Source: Lysobacterales bacterium (GTDB lineage: Bacteria; Pseudomonadota; Gammaproteobacteria; Xanthomonadales; SZUA-36). From it: a DNA stretch of 64,000 nt. Below the pieces are notes generated by a model. The model ran no database searches and was not told the origin of the DNA. It saw nothing but the letters and a program-made list of their open reading frames with translations. The DNA is taken from positions 62,001-126,000 of the forward strand of contig JABAAB010000051.1 of NCBI GenBank assembly GCA_014238945.1. Reading direction: 5' to 3'. Of this stretch, positions 1-9,053 are shown in pieces. How positions within the stretch are numbered: the stretch's first letter is position 1; every line of letters starts with the position of its first letter. The translations under genes and the position numbers were made by a program.

Positions 1-1947
1 TGCCCGATCCTCCTCGGGGCGCCGGGCCTTCCAGATTTTCTCTCTGGCGGTCAGACGGACCTGGATGGTATCGCCAATCCCCACGGGTTCAATAAAACGC
101 AGGTTTTCCAGACCGTAATTGGCCAGTACCGGGCCGGGTGCGGGGTCGACAAACATTCCTGCGGCTGCCGAGATGATGAAATAACCGTGTGCAACCCGTT
201 TTTCAAACAGGGAATCTTTTGCGGCCAGTTCATCGAAGTGGGCATAGAAGTGATCACCCGAAATACAACCGAAATTGACGATATCTGCCTCGGTCACCGT
301 GCGCCGATGGGTTAATAGCGATTCACCGATCTGCAGCTCGTCAAAAGTCTTTCTGAACGGATGTACCCGGTCGACGATTGGGGTCGCCCCGGTGGTGAAC
401 TGGCGGGTAATGGCCATCAGTGTATCGGGTGAACCCTGGATGGCGGTGCGTTGCATATAGTGCTTGATGGCGCGGCTGCCACCGAGTTCTTCACCTCCAC
501 CGGCACGGCCGGGACCACCATGGACCAGTGGCGCCAGGGGTGAGCCATGACCGGTCGATTCCCTGGCACAGTCTTTGTTCAACACCAGTATGCGCCCGTG
601 CCATGCGGCAGTTCCCAGTACGATCCTGGCGGCCTCCTCGTTGTCCGCGGTCACCAGTGAACCCACCAGGCTGCCTCGGCCCATACGGGCCAGTTCAATG
701 GCCTGGTCTTCGGTTTTATAACCCATGATGGTGCTGACGGGCCCAAATGCCTCAACCGAATGAGCGCTTTGGGCATTGAACGGGTCGTCACAGTACAACA
801 AGGTAGGTGGGAAAAAAGCACCCTTTTCACGATCGGCTCCCAACACCTCAAATTCACGTGTACCACCGTGGACAATTTCATTGCCATTGGCCAGTTTTTT
901 TACGGCATCCCAGACATCTTCACGCTGGCTGGTACCGACCAGGGAACCCATACGCACACCTTCAGCCGCCGGATCGCCTACCGGCGATTTGTCCAGTCGT
1001 GCCTTGAGTGCTTCGATCACGGCTTCGATCTGTGCTTCGGGTACGATGGTCCTGCGGATGGCAGTACATTTTTGCCCGGCCTTGACGGTGACTTCCTGGG
1101 CAACGCCCTTGATGAACAGGTCGAATTCGGGCGTTCCAGGGACTGCTGCAGCGCCCAGTATGGAGCAATTCAGCGAATCCGCCTCCATGTTGAAAGGAAT
1201 GCTGCTGGCCACGATATTGGGATGCGATTTCAGCATGCTCCCGGTGGAGGCCGAACCGGTGAAAGTTACAGTGTCCTGCTCATCGAGGTGCTCAAACAGG
1301 TCACCCACACGTCCGCAGATCAGTTGCACCGACCCCTCGGGCAGAATTCCGGATGCAATCATTTCACGCACCATTGCCTCGGTCAGATAGGACGATACCG
1401 TGGCCGGCTTGACGATGACGGGTACACCGGCGATCAGGCTGGGTGCGATTTTTTCCAGCATACCCCAGCACGGGAAATTAAACGCGTTGATGTGTACCGA
1501 GACACCCTGTTTGGGTGTCAGGATATGCCGGCCCACAAACGTGCCCTTTGCCGACAAAGGCTCCACGTTACCCTCGACAGCAAATGACTCATTGGGTAAT
1601 TCCCGGCGGGCGATTCCGGAGTAACTGAAGACTGTGCCAATGCCCCCCTCAATGTCCACCCAGCTGTCGGCACGCGTCGCACCGGTCTTTGCCGATATCG
1701 CGTAAAAGGTTTCCTTGTGGTCCAGAAGATGTTTGGCCAGTGCCTTGAGCATATTGGCGCGGTCATGGATGGTCATTTTGCGCAACGCACTACCACCCCT
1801 GCGTCTGCCATGATCCAGCATGTCGGAAAAATCCAGGCCAGTGCTGCTGACCCGACCAATGGTTTTTCCATTGATCGCGTTGCGTACTTCAACACCATCA
1901 TCGGTACCCGCTGTCCAGGCACCACATGCGTAACTTTCAATTTTCAT
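1..1947 (-). CDS. paaZ: PaaZ: bifunctional semialdehyde dehydrogenase / oxepin-CoA hydrolase (3' end cut by window edge)
   Basis: Reads from an ATG at 1947 leftward for 649 codons and runs off the window; the family is about 680 residues, so roughly 30 are missing. An N-terminal aldehyde dehydrogenase domain fills about residues 1-520: FTGSASTG for cofactor, general-base Glu255 in FNMEADS, nucleophile Cys294 in GQKCTAIRR. A C-terminal MaoC-type hydratase domain follows with SGDHFYAH, where Asp565 and His570 fit the catalytic pair. In the aerobic phenylacetate pathway the hydratase half opens oxepin-CoA and the dehydrogenase half oxidises the resulting semialdehyde, in the cytosol. It lies 29 bp after the E2 gene on the same strand, so it is probably cotranscribed. 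Other paa genes, if present, would be beyond the left edge. High confidence in family. Confidence 0.93.
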   Translation of the reverse strand, partial: MKIESYACGAWTAGTDDGVEVRNAINGKTIGRVSSTGLDFSDMLDHGRRRGGSALRKMTIHDRANMLKALAKHLLDHKETFYAISAKTGATRADSWVDIEGGIGTVFSYSGIARRELPNESFAVEGNVEPLSAKGTFVGRHILTPKQGVSVHINAFNFPCWGMLEKIAPSLIAGVPVIVKPATVSSYLTEAMVREMIASGILPEGSVQLICGRVGDLFEHLDEQDTVTFTGSASTGSMLKSHPNIVASSIPFNMEADSLNCSILGAAAVPGTPEFDLFIKGVAQEVTVKAGQKCTAIRRTIVPEAQIEAVIEALKARLDKSPVGDPAAEGVRMGSLVGTSQREDVWDAVKKLANGNEIVHGGTREFEVLGADREKGAFFPPTLLYCDDPFNAQSAHSVEAFGPVSTIMGYKTEDQAIELARMGRGSLVGSLVTADNEEAARIVLGTAAWHGRILVLNKDCARESTGHGSPLAPLVHGGPGRAGGGEELGGSRAIKHYMQRTAIQGSPDTLMAITRQFTTGATPIVDRVHPFRKTFDELQIGESLLTHRRTVTEADIVNFGCISGDHFYAHFDELAAKDSLFEKRVAHGYFIISAAAGMFVDPAPGPVLANYGLENLRFIEPVGIGDTIQVRLTAREKIWKARRPEEDRA

Positions 1948-1976
1948 TCAGATTCTCCACCGGGGGAGTATGTATT

Positions 1977-3194
1977 TTAAGACCAGTTTTCGAGTATATG
2001 GACCAATTCTGTCAGGAAAGCGTTGGTCTGGAAACCATCCAGCACCCGGTGATCAATGGTCAGGCTGACGTAACACATGGGCCGGATCGTGATCACATCA
2101 TCGCCGTCAAGCTCTTTAATCTTAATCCGCTTTTCAATTTTACCCACACCGAGGATGGCCGACTGGGGCTGATTGATGATGATGGGGGTGGCGATCAGGC
2201 TACCGGAAACACCGTGGTTGGAGATGGTAAAGGTGCCGCCACGCACATCCGCCGGGGTCAGCTTGCTTTGACGTGCACGAGAGGTCAGGTCTGCCAGGCC
2301 GGCTGCGATGTCTTCAAGACCCATATCCTGGGCATCCTGTAAGACCGGTACGATCAGGCCTTCATCGCCCAATGCGGTACCGATACCCATATTGATATGT
2401 TTGAAAATTTCCAGGTGATCCTCGTGCCAGCAACTGTTGGCCACGGGTACTTTGCGTATCGCGGCGATGGCGGCGGCGACAAAGTAAACGGTCAGCGTCA
2501 GGGCTGTCCCACGCTGTGCGTAGTTGTCCTTGTGAATGGACCGGTGTGCCATCACAGCAGACATGTCTGCTTCGAACACCGAGGTCACATGCGGTGCCGT
2601 GTGCAGCAGGCTGGTGACCATGTTTGCCGCAATGCGCTTGCGCATCTTGTCATGCGGTTTGATTTCGCTGTCTTTAACCAGGTTCCCGGTCGGGGCTGGT
2701 TGCTGCTTTGTGACTGGTCGTTGGCGGGCTGCGATCAGGTTTTCCACGTCCTTAAGCGTTATCCGCCCACCTCTGCCACTACCGGTGGTACCGGTGATGT
2801 CCAGCTTGTGCTGCATTACCCGTTGGCGAACTGCCGGGCTGAGGCCAGTTGGTGGTGTTGGCGTTATCTGCGCTTGCTCTGGTTCGGCCGTTGGCAGGGG
2901 TGCGGGGTCTGATCCATTCTGACCGGTTTTGATAGCGGGGCTGACCAGGTCACACAGCACATCACCCGGATTGACCTCCTCATCAGGTGGTATGCGTATT
3001 CCGCTGATGATCCCGTTTTCGGGTGCGGCTACTTCAACCACCACTTTGTCGGTTTCTATTTCAACCAGCGGGTCATGGGCTGCCACGCTGTCACCTTCGG
3101 CAACCAGCCAGCGGGCTATGGTTGCCTCGGTTCCTTCCTGCTGATCTTCGGGGAATACAATTTCGATGACCGTACCGTCCATCTTAAAATTCAA
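1977..3194 (-). CDS. 2-oxoacid dehydrogenase E2 (dihydrolipoamide acyltransferase)
   Basis: 405 residues. A single N-terminal lipoyl domain (about 1-85) carries the lipoylated lysine Lys50 in ETDKVVVEV. A peripheral-subunit binding domain lies around 118-152 (LSPAVRQ...GRGGRITLKDV). The catalytic acyltransferase domain ends with DHRVLDG, His382 being the active-site residue. It would move the acyl group made by E1 from lipoamide to CoA. The start overlaps the end of the E1 gene by 11 bp, and paaZ follows after 29 bp. A branched-chain-type E2 fits best, but the acyl group is not readable from sequence; with paaZ downstream an arylacetyl group is possible. No E3 (lipoamide dehydrogenase) is nearby, so a shared E3 is presumably used. 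Confidence 0.9.
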   Translation of the reverse strand: MNFKMDGTVIEIVFPEDQQEGTEATIARWLVAEGDSVAAHDPLVEIETDKVVVEVAAPENGIISGIRIPPDEEVNPGDVLCDLVSPAIKTGQNGSDPAPLPTAEPEQAQITPTPPTGLSPAVRQRVMQHKLDITGTTGSGRGGRITLKDVENLIAARQRPVTKQQPAPTGNLVKDSEIKPHDKMRKRIAANMVTSLLHTAPHVTSVFEADMSAVMAHRSIHKDNYAQRGTALTLTVYFVAAAIAAIRKVPVANSCWHEDHLEIFKHINMGIGTALGDEGLIVPVLQDAQDMGLEDIAAGLADLTSRARQSKLTPADVRGGTFTISNHGVSGSLIATPIIINQPQSAILGVGKIEKRIKIKELDGDDVITIRPMCYVSLTIDHRVLDGFQTNAFLTELVHILENWS

Positions 3195-5301
3195 TCAGGT
3201 CGGTCATGGCCACAGCAATGCGGTCCTTGCTGGGTACCACGGTGTTCATCAGCAGAGGATTGTGTGGACTGGGAATATCCGGCATGGCGAGACGGCGCGG
3301 AGGTGCATCAAGCTCAAAAAATACATTGTCGACCAGGTGTGCAGCGATCTCAGCACCAAAACCCGCTGTAATGTTGTCCTCATGAACGATCAGGCAACGA
3401 TGGGTGCGTCTGACCGATGCCACCACCGTTTCGCGATCCCAGGGTGACAGGGTACGCAGATCAATCACTTCGATGTCGCCCCCGAGGCTGTCTGCCGCCT
3501 TTTCGCAACGTGGCACCATCGCGCCCCAACTCACCACCGTCAATCGTCCACCTTCGCGCACGGTCCGGGCCGAGCCGAATGGAATGACGTAATCATCCCC
3601 GGGCCATGAGCGTCTGGCCCAGGCACTGTCCAGCATGGAACGGTGTTCAAAAAAGATCGTCGGGTTGTTATCCCGCATGGCAGTGCGCAACAGACCCACG
3701 GCGTCTTCTGCATTGGAAGGCATGGCCAGTTGCCAGCCGATGGCATGGGCCCATTTAACCTCAGCGCTCTGGCTGTGCCACGGGTCGCCGACCTTGAAAA
3801 AGCCACCGGGTACACGTACCACCATGGGTGTTGCAAAGCGATTCGCTGTACGCCAACGAATGGTACCGCAATCATTGAGTTGTTCTTCGGCCGGGTCGGC
3901 GTATTTCCGGAACTGGATTTCGGGGACCGGCATCAGACCGGCTGCAGCCATTCCCACGGCGCGGCCTATGATGCCTTCCTCGGACAGGCTGGTGTCGAAT
4001 ACCCGTCCGCTACCGTGCTTTTCCTGCATGCCCAGCGTGGCCGCGTGCACACCACCCTTGGGGCCAACATCCTCACCAAAGACGACCAGTTTCGGATTGG
4101 TCTCCAACTCGACATCCAGCGTGCGCCGGATGGCGGTGAGCATATTGATGCGCTCGCTTTGTGGTTCACATATCCTGGTTACAGGCGGGAACAGGTGACC
4201 ATCACGCCACAGTCCCCCCTGTTGTTGTAATTCGGGTTTACCTTGTTCATCCATTTCACTGAATACAAATCGTTCGATCTGTGAGGGGTCGGGTTGTGGC
4301 CGTTCCCGGACCCGGACCAGGGCTGACCTGACTTCATCCTGAGCCATTTTCTCTGTCGCATTCCATTCGTCGTTTGTCATCAGGTTTTCTGACAGGACAA
4401 ATTCCTTGAGGCGGGGCAGGGGGTCGCGGGAAACCTCTGATGCAATGAACTCTTCGCTCTTGTACATTTGTGTGTCCTGGCCGGAATGGCCGGACAGACG
4501 GGGAACGGTCAGACGAACCAGAGCGGGGCCATGGCCTTCGCGCACGTGCCGGACACCCCGGGATAACAAAGTGGTTGCGGTCAGCGGGTCGCAACCATCA
4601 CCGTCCAGTATAAACAGGTTACTGAAGGAGGAAAGATTCCGTGCGATATTTCCCCCCGGGGTCTGGGCTGATGAGGGTACGGAAATACCATAGCCATTGT
4701 CCTCGACATAGAACAGCATCGGTAACTTGCGTGTGGTGGCGGTATTGAGTGCTGCCCAGAAACCACTGGTGGCCGTTGATGCATCACCACCAAGAGCCAG
4801 AGCTATCGCCCCTTCACAGTTGCGATCGCCCAATTCATTGATCTTGTATTCGATGGACTCTGCCCATCCGGAGACCGGTGTGTACTGGGTACCAACACCG
4901 CCGGACATGGGCAGAAAACAGGGTCTGTCGTCTTTTTTTGGAAGGTTGAATACCACACCGATGTCACGGCCGTCACTCATCCCGCCCGAGCGCATCATCG
5001 GACCTGACAGCGCATCCTCAAGGTCCAGACCCAGTGACAACATGAGGGGACGTGAACGGTAATAACCACCGACGGCGTCTTCCGGGTGATTCATAAAAGA
5101 GGCCAGTATGATCTGGGCCATTTCATGGCCACGGGCGGAGAACTGGTACAGCACTTCGCGACTTTTGAGCAGTTCATTTTCTTCCAGATCGTCGAGGGCG
5201 CGTGACAGCAATGTCAGGTAGGCAATACGTGGCCAGTCCAGTGAGGAGGCTTGTTGACGTTGTGTCTGATCGAGTTGCGAGAGGTGGGTAACCGTTGTCA
5301 T
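3184..5301 (-). CDS. 2-oxoacid dehydrogenase E1, alpha and beta chains fused
   Basis: 705 residues, the sum of the two E1 chains that are usually separate proteins. The alpha half (about 1-350) has the thiamine diphosphate site from GGDAST (171-176) to EDN (200-202). The beta half starts near 380, with FGEDVGPKGGVH and DTSLSEEGIIGRAVG typical of transketolase-like beta chains. It decarboxylates a 2-oxoacid and reductively acylates the lipoyl group of the E2 encoded just downstream (11-bp overlap). Branched-chain 2-oxoacid dehydrogenase is the nearest familiar relative. The specificity is inferred only: a paaZ gene follows and an Lrp-type regulator is divergent, so phenylpyruvate is a candidate substrate. 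Upstream of the ATG an AAGGAA lies rather far (about 17 nt), so the start could be slightly off. Confidence 0.88.
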   Translation of the reverse strand: MTTVTHLSQLDQTQRQQASSLDWPRIAYLTLLSRALDDLEENELLKSREVLYQFSARGHEMAQIILASFMNHPEDAVGGYYRSRPLMLSLGLDLEDALSGPMMRSGGMSDGRDIGVVFNLPKKDDRPCFLPMSGGVGTQYTPVSGWAESIEYKINELGDRNCEGAIALALGGDASTATSGFWAALNTATTRKLPMLFYVEDNGYGISVPSSAQTPGGNIARNLSSFSNLFILDGDGCDPLTATTLLSRGVRHVREGHGPALVRLTVPRLSGHSGQDTQMYKSEEFIASEVSRDPLPRLKEFVLSENLMTNDEWNATEKMAQDEVRSALVRVRERPQPDPSQIERFVFSEMDEQGKPELQQQGGLWRDGHLFPPVTRICEPQSERINMLTAIRRTLDVELETNPKLVVFGEDVGPKGGVHAATLGMQEKHGSGRVFDTSLSEEGIIGRAVGMAAAGLMPVPEIQFRKYADPAEEQLNDCGTIRWRTANRFATPMVVRVPGGFFKVGDPWHSQSAEVKWAHAIGWQLAMPSNAEDAVGLLRTAMRDNNPTIFFEHRSMLDSAWARRSWPGDDYVIPFGSARTVREGGRLTVVSWGAMVPRCEKAADSLGGDIEVIDLRTLSPWDRETVVASVRRTHRCLIVHEDNITAGFGAEIAAHLVDNVFFELDAPPRRLAMPDIPSPHNPLLMNTVVPSKDRIAVAMTDLIEF

Positions 5302-5441
5302 GATGAATGCTGCCAGAATGAATTCCTTAATGAGAAATAATATACCTAATCTGCAAGCATTTAATTGCCATTTCCATATATCTATGGCATAAATAAGAAA
5401 TATTATTCTAAATATACTATTAAATAATTAAGGAAGTTGCT
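5302..5441. promoter_or_regulatory. Divergent AT-rich control region between the E1 operon and the Lrp-type regulator
   Basis: The 140 bp between the two divergent starts is much richer in A+T than the genes. AGAAATAATAT (5333-5343) faces TATTATTCT (5401-5409), whose complement AGAATAATA matches with one indel, giving an imperfect inverted pair about 60 bp apart. An Lrp-family dimer or octamer could bridge such sites and control both directions. AAGGAAG at 5430-5436 is the ribosome binding site for the regulator. The sites are a visual suggestion; no consensus was tested. Confidence 0.4.
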
Positions 5442-5912
5442 ATGACGCTCGACAGACTGGATGTTTCCATCCTTGAAGCCCTGCAAAATGACGGAAGATT
5501 ATCCAACCGGGACCTCGCAAAAATGATTTCATTATCACCTTCTCCCAGTTGGCGACGGTTGCGTGCGTTGGAAGAATCAGGTGTAATCAGCCACTACGCG
5601 GCAGTGCTCGACCGGGAAAAAGCCGGCCTGTCCATCCTTGGGTTTGCACACGTAACCCTGCACGATCACAACACGGAAACGGTCAAGAAGTTCGACGATG
5701 CCATCACCGACGCAAAGCAGGTGCTGGAATGTCACGCCACCTCTGGAGAACATGACTATATGCTCAAGGTCGTGGCGCCTGACATGGCCTCGTACCAGGA
5801 TTTTCTCAGTGGCTACCTGCTGAAAATTGGCGTGGTGCGCACAGTCAACACCAGTTTTGCCTTGCGCCAGACAAAAAGCACCACCGTACTGCCACTTGAC
5901 CAGGCTCAGTAA
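5442..5912 (+). CDS. Lrp/AsnC family transcriptional regulator
   Basis: 156 residues, the normal length for the family. It opens with LDRLDVSILEALQNDGRLSNRDLA, a typical winged helix-turn-helix start, with the recognition helix near SPSPSWRRLRALEESG (about 32-47). The RAM ligand-binding domain fills about 65-150. These proteins bind amino acids or related small molecules and often control a divergent catabolic operon, here E1-E2-paaZ. The start has AAGGAAG six bases upstream. The MFS transporter gene follows after 9 bp and is probably in the same transcript. The ligand is unknown; an aromatic or branched amino acid is the obvious guess from context. Confidence 0.92.
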   Translation: MTLDRLDVSILEALQNDGRLSNRDLAKMISLSPSPSWRRLRALEESGVISHYAAVLDREKAGLSILGFAHVTLHDHNTETVKKFDDAITDAKQVLECHATSGEHDYMLKVVAPDMASYQDFLSGYLLKIGVVRTVNTSFALRQTKSTTVLPLDQAQ

Positions 5913-5921
5913 GGAAGCCTG

Positions 5922-7187
5922 ATGCAAACGAAAGATCTGCAAAAACCAGCAGGCCATCAAAAAGATCAGCCTGAACTCGGTATACGTGCCAACCTCGCTC
6001 AGTTCAGTCTGCTGGTATTGGTCAACGCCTTCGTCGGCGCGATGGTGGGTATGGAGCGCAGTATTTTGCCGGCCATTGCCGAGCAGGAATTTTTGCTCGC
6101 GGCCCGCGCCGCCATTTTGTCATTTATTGTCGTATTTGGCCTGACCAAGGCCATTACCAATTACTTTGCCGGCCGATTCTCGGACCGCTATGGCCGCAAG
6201 ATCATACTGATTGCAGGATGGCTGATTGCCATCCCCGTGCCTTTTGTTTTGATCTGGGCCCCATCGTGGTCCTGGGTATTGTTTGCCAATGCGTTGCTGG
6301 GTATCAGCCAGGGATTGACCTGGTCTACCACCGTGATCATGAAAATTGATCTGGCCGGTCCAAAAAACCGTGGCCTGGCCATGGGGCTGAACGAATTCGC
6401 CGGTTATTTTGCCGTGGCCGTTGCCGCACTGGCAACCGGCTACATTGCCAGCCACTGGGGCCTGCGGCCTGAACCCTTTTATCTGGGTATCGGTTTTGCG
6501 GTCGCAGGTCTGTTGTTGTCCGTGTTGCTGGTCAAAGAGACACACCACTTTGTGCAGCACGAAGCCAGTATGGCGGGTACCGGTCAAACCGTGCCCCCTG
6601 GGCAAAAGGAGATATTTGTAAAGACATCATTCAGCGATCATAACCTGTCCTCGATCAGCCAGGCTGGTCTGGTCAATAATCTGAATGATGGTATGGCATG
6701 GGGTCTGTTCCCACTGTTTTTTGCCACCGCGGGTATGACCCTAACCCAGATAGGCTGGCTGGCAGCGATCTATCCGGCCGTGTGGGGGATCGGTCAGTTG
6801 TTTACCGGTGCCCTGTCTGACCGGATCGGTCGCAAGGGTATGATCGTCGCCGGCATGTGGACGCAGGCGGCGGGGATAGCCGTGATCACGGTTTCCACCG
6901 GATTCAGCGGGTTTTCTACCGGTGCAATTTTGCTGGGTTTGGGGACTGCAATGGTGTACCCAACCCTGTTGGCCGCACTGGGTGACGTGGCCCACCCGAC
7001 CTGGCGTGCGTCCGCGGTGGGTGTCTATCGTTTGTGGCGCGACCTGGGTTACGCGGTCGGGGCCATCATAGCCGGTGTCGTTGCCGATCAATACGGGTTG
7101 TCAGTAGCCATGGTGTTGATTGCAGTGATGACATTCGCATCCGGTGCAATTGTACAGATCAGAATGACAGAAACCCATCAACGATGA
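5922..7187 (+). CDS. MFS transporter, about 12 membrane segments
   Basis: 421 residues with the alternation of long hydrophobic segments seen in the major facilitator superfamily. The loop GRFSDRYGRKI after the second segment is the MFS motif A (G-x-x-x-D-R-x-G-R-R-type), and its second-half counterpart GALSDRIGRKG marks the internal duplication. It follows the Lrp-type regulator by 9 bp, so it probably carries a compound linked to that regulator, either substrate uptake or export. Substrate and direction cannot be read from the sequence. It ends 30 bp before the convergent gene at 7218-9053, with a hairpin between them. Confidence 0.88.
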   Translation: MQTKDLQKPAGHQKDQPELGIRANLAQFSLLVLVNAFVGAMVGMERSILPAIAEQEFLLAARAAILSFIVVFGLTKAITNYFAGRFSDRYGRKIILIAGWLIAIPVPFVLIWAPSWSWVLFANALLGISQGLTWSTTVIMKIDLAGPKNRGLAMGLNEFAGYFAVAVAALATGYIASHWGLRPEPFYLGIGFAVAGLLLSVLLVKETHHFVQHEASMAGTGQTVPPGQKEIFVKTSFSDHNLSSISQAGLVNNLNDGMAWGLFPLFFATAGMTLTQIGWLAAIYPAVWGIGQLFTGALSDRIGRKGMIVAGMWTQAAGIAVITVSTGFSGFSTGAILLGLGTAMVYPTLLAALGDVAHPTWRASAVGVYRLWRDLGYAVGAIIAGVVADQYGLSVAMVLIAVMTFASGAIVQIRMTETHQR

Positions 7188-7208
7188 TTCAGGACAGGGG
7201 AGTATCTG

Positions 7209-7230
7209 CCGGTCTTTTTATGAAGACCGG
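7209..7230. terminator. Hairpin between convergent genes
   Basis: CCGGTCTT (7209-7216) pairs perfectly with AAGACCGG (7223-7230) around a TTTATG loop. It sits just after the MFS gene and overlaps the last codons of the convergent gene. There is no long T-run on either side, so it is a weak terminator candidate that may serve both directions. Confidence 0.4.
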
Positions 7231-9053
7231 TTGCCAAACATGGCCTTGAGTTTGCCAACCCAACCGTGACGGGTTCGGTGCTCGGACGATTCCATACAGC
7301 ACTCAGGCAAACAGAAGAATTGTAGTTCGCCCAGGGCGCCTTCCAGTACATGTCCCCTGGCAGGTCCTTTCTTGCGTAAACTCCCGGCCAGTTGCCGTGC
7401 TTCATCCAGGTAGCTTTGGTAGTACTTTTGCCTGGCTTCGGTGGACATGGGTTTCTCTTCGGCCATCCTGGAATCCAACGCCGACTGCAGGGAAAACTTT
7501 TGCAGGCTGGTCGGGTCGTCTTTTTTGACCCATGTTCCGTCATGCAGGTCAAAGTGGTACAGACTCAGGAACAATGAGCCGTTTTGGGCAACGAAATCCA
7601 CCGAATCAAGGATGAAATCCACTTCCAGTTCGTCCATTACATAATGCATACTGACCCTGCACCAACCCGGCTTGATACCGGAATAACCCCGGGTAATCCA
7701 CTCCCGATAGGATTCAGAAGTTTCCTCGTCAATATCGAGCAGGCGGTGACCATAGGGTCCGGCACAGGAGCAACCCGCACGTGTCTGTATTCCAAACAGG
7801 TCGTTTAACAGGGTCGTGACAAACTTGGGGTGCAGGTATTTTCCGGCTTGTCCGTCATCATTGGCGGCCGCATCCACATCTGCCCGAATATTGAAGGAAA
7901 TGATACCCACCCGTTTGGCCGGGTCCTGGTTACCAAGAATTTCAATGGCCGGGTTGGCCTGCCAGCGTTGAAATATCTTGACCAGCAACTGGTGTTCCCT
8001 GGCTTCTATGCGCTCGGTGGTTATGTTGTCCTTGATTTCAAAAACCATGGCGGCTTTCATGACCTGTAAGACACCGGGTGTGCCCGGTTTTTCCCGCTCT
8101 TCGATATGAGTAATAAAATCCTGGTGTGCCGGACCGACATAATCGACCGTGCCACCCGCACTGACAGAGGGTGGTAGTTCACGATGATAAAGACGCTGGT
8201 TGAATACCAACACGCCACTGGACCCTGGTCCGCCCAGAAATTTGTGTGGAGAGATGAATATGGCATCCAGCGAGGCATCACCTTCATAGGCCCCCGCAGG
8301 CGGATTCATATCGATGGGCACATAGGGCGCGCTGGCGGCGTAATCAAAACACGCAATGGCATCGTGGCGATGCAATAAAGCGGCGATCTCATTCACCGGT
8401 GATTTGATACCGGTCACGTTGGAGGCCGCCGAGAAGGAACCGATACGCATACGACCCTTGTAGGCCGGCTCCTGCAGCAATTTCTCCAGGTGGGCCAGGT
8501 CGATACCACCGTCGTCATCGAGTTGTACCGGCACTACATTGGCCAGGTTTTCCCGCCACGAGATTTCGTTTGAATGGTGCTCATAAGGACCGACAAAAAC
8601 CACCGGCTGATTGTGTCCCAGGTAATCACTGAACATGCCGATCTTGTCCGCACCCAGGGCATGTCCCAACAGGCTGAAAACCCGTTGACGGGTCGCCGGT
8701 GGCAGGGCGACGCCAATTAATTGCTGCAACTTGTCGATGGCACCGGTGGCACCACTGCCCACCGCGATGATCCGGCCGTTCTCACCGGCATTGACCGAGT
8801 GTTTGATACTGGATTCGGCCTCACGCAACAACTGGGTCATGGACCGCCCGCTGAGATCGTCTTCTGTATGGGAATTGGCATAAATGCGCTGCAGCTGGCG
8901 CAGGTAATTTTCGACAAAACACAGGCAACGACCCGATGCCGTATAGTCTGCGTACACCATCAGGCGTTCACCAAAAGCCGTCTGTATGCGCGCATCGGCA
9001 CCGATCAATTCACGGCGCAAAAAATCAAATTCAAGTGGGGTATTCTGATTCAT
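7218..9053 (-). CDS. Cysteine desulfurase-like class V aminotransferase-fold protein with C-terminal extension
   Basis: 611 residues, against about 400 for SufS or IscS. The N-terminal 470 or so residues have the fold-type I PLP enzyme signature: YADYTASGR near the start, the PYEHHSNEISWRE stretch, CFDYAASAPY, and the PLP lysine Lys271 in ISPHKFLGGPGSSG. A cysteine-containing RAGCSCAGPYGH loop occupies the place where desulfurases carry their catalytic cysteine region. The last 130 or so residues are an extension with several cysteines (FFCLPECCMESS) and no recognised domain. No SUF or ISC genes are adjacent, so a role in Fe-S assembly is not supported by context. Function not assigned beyond the fold. 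Confidence 0.75.
   Translation of the reverse strand: MNQNTPLEFDFLRRELIGADARIQTAFGERLMVYADYTASGRCLCFVENYLRQLQRIYANSHTEDDLSGRSMTQLLREAESSIKHSVNAGENGRIIAVGSGATGAIDKLQQLIGVALPPATRQRVFSLLGHALGADKIGMFSDYLGHNQPVVFVGPYEHHSNEISWRENLANVVPVQLDDDGGIDLAHLEKLLQEPAYKGRMRIGSFSAASNVTGIKSPVNEIAALLHRHDAIACFDYAASAPYVPIDMNPPAGAYEGDASLDAIFISPHKFLGGPGSSGVLVFNQRLYHRELPPSVSAGGTVDYVGPAHQDFITHIEEREKPGTPGVLQVMKAAMVFEIKDNITTERIEAREHQLLVKIFQRWQANPAIEILGNQDPAKRVGIISFNIRADVDAAANDDGQAGKYLHPKFVTTLLNDLFGIQTRAGCSCAGPYGHRLLDIDEETSESYREWITRGYSGIKPGWCRVSMHYVMDELEVDFILDSVDFVAQNGSLFLSLYHFDLHDGTWVKKDDPTSLQKFSLQSALDSRMAEEKPMSTEARQKYYQSYLDEARQLAGSLRKKGPARGHVLEGALGELQFFCLPECCMESSEHRTRHGWVGKLKAMFGNRSS

Noticed and set aside
2397..2912. 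Plus-strand open frame of 171 codons
   Set aside because: It lies antisense inside the E2 gene, which has strong motifs; no protein-like pattern.
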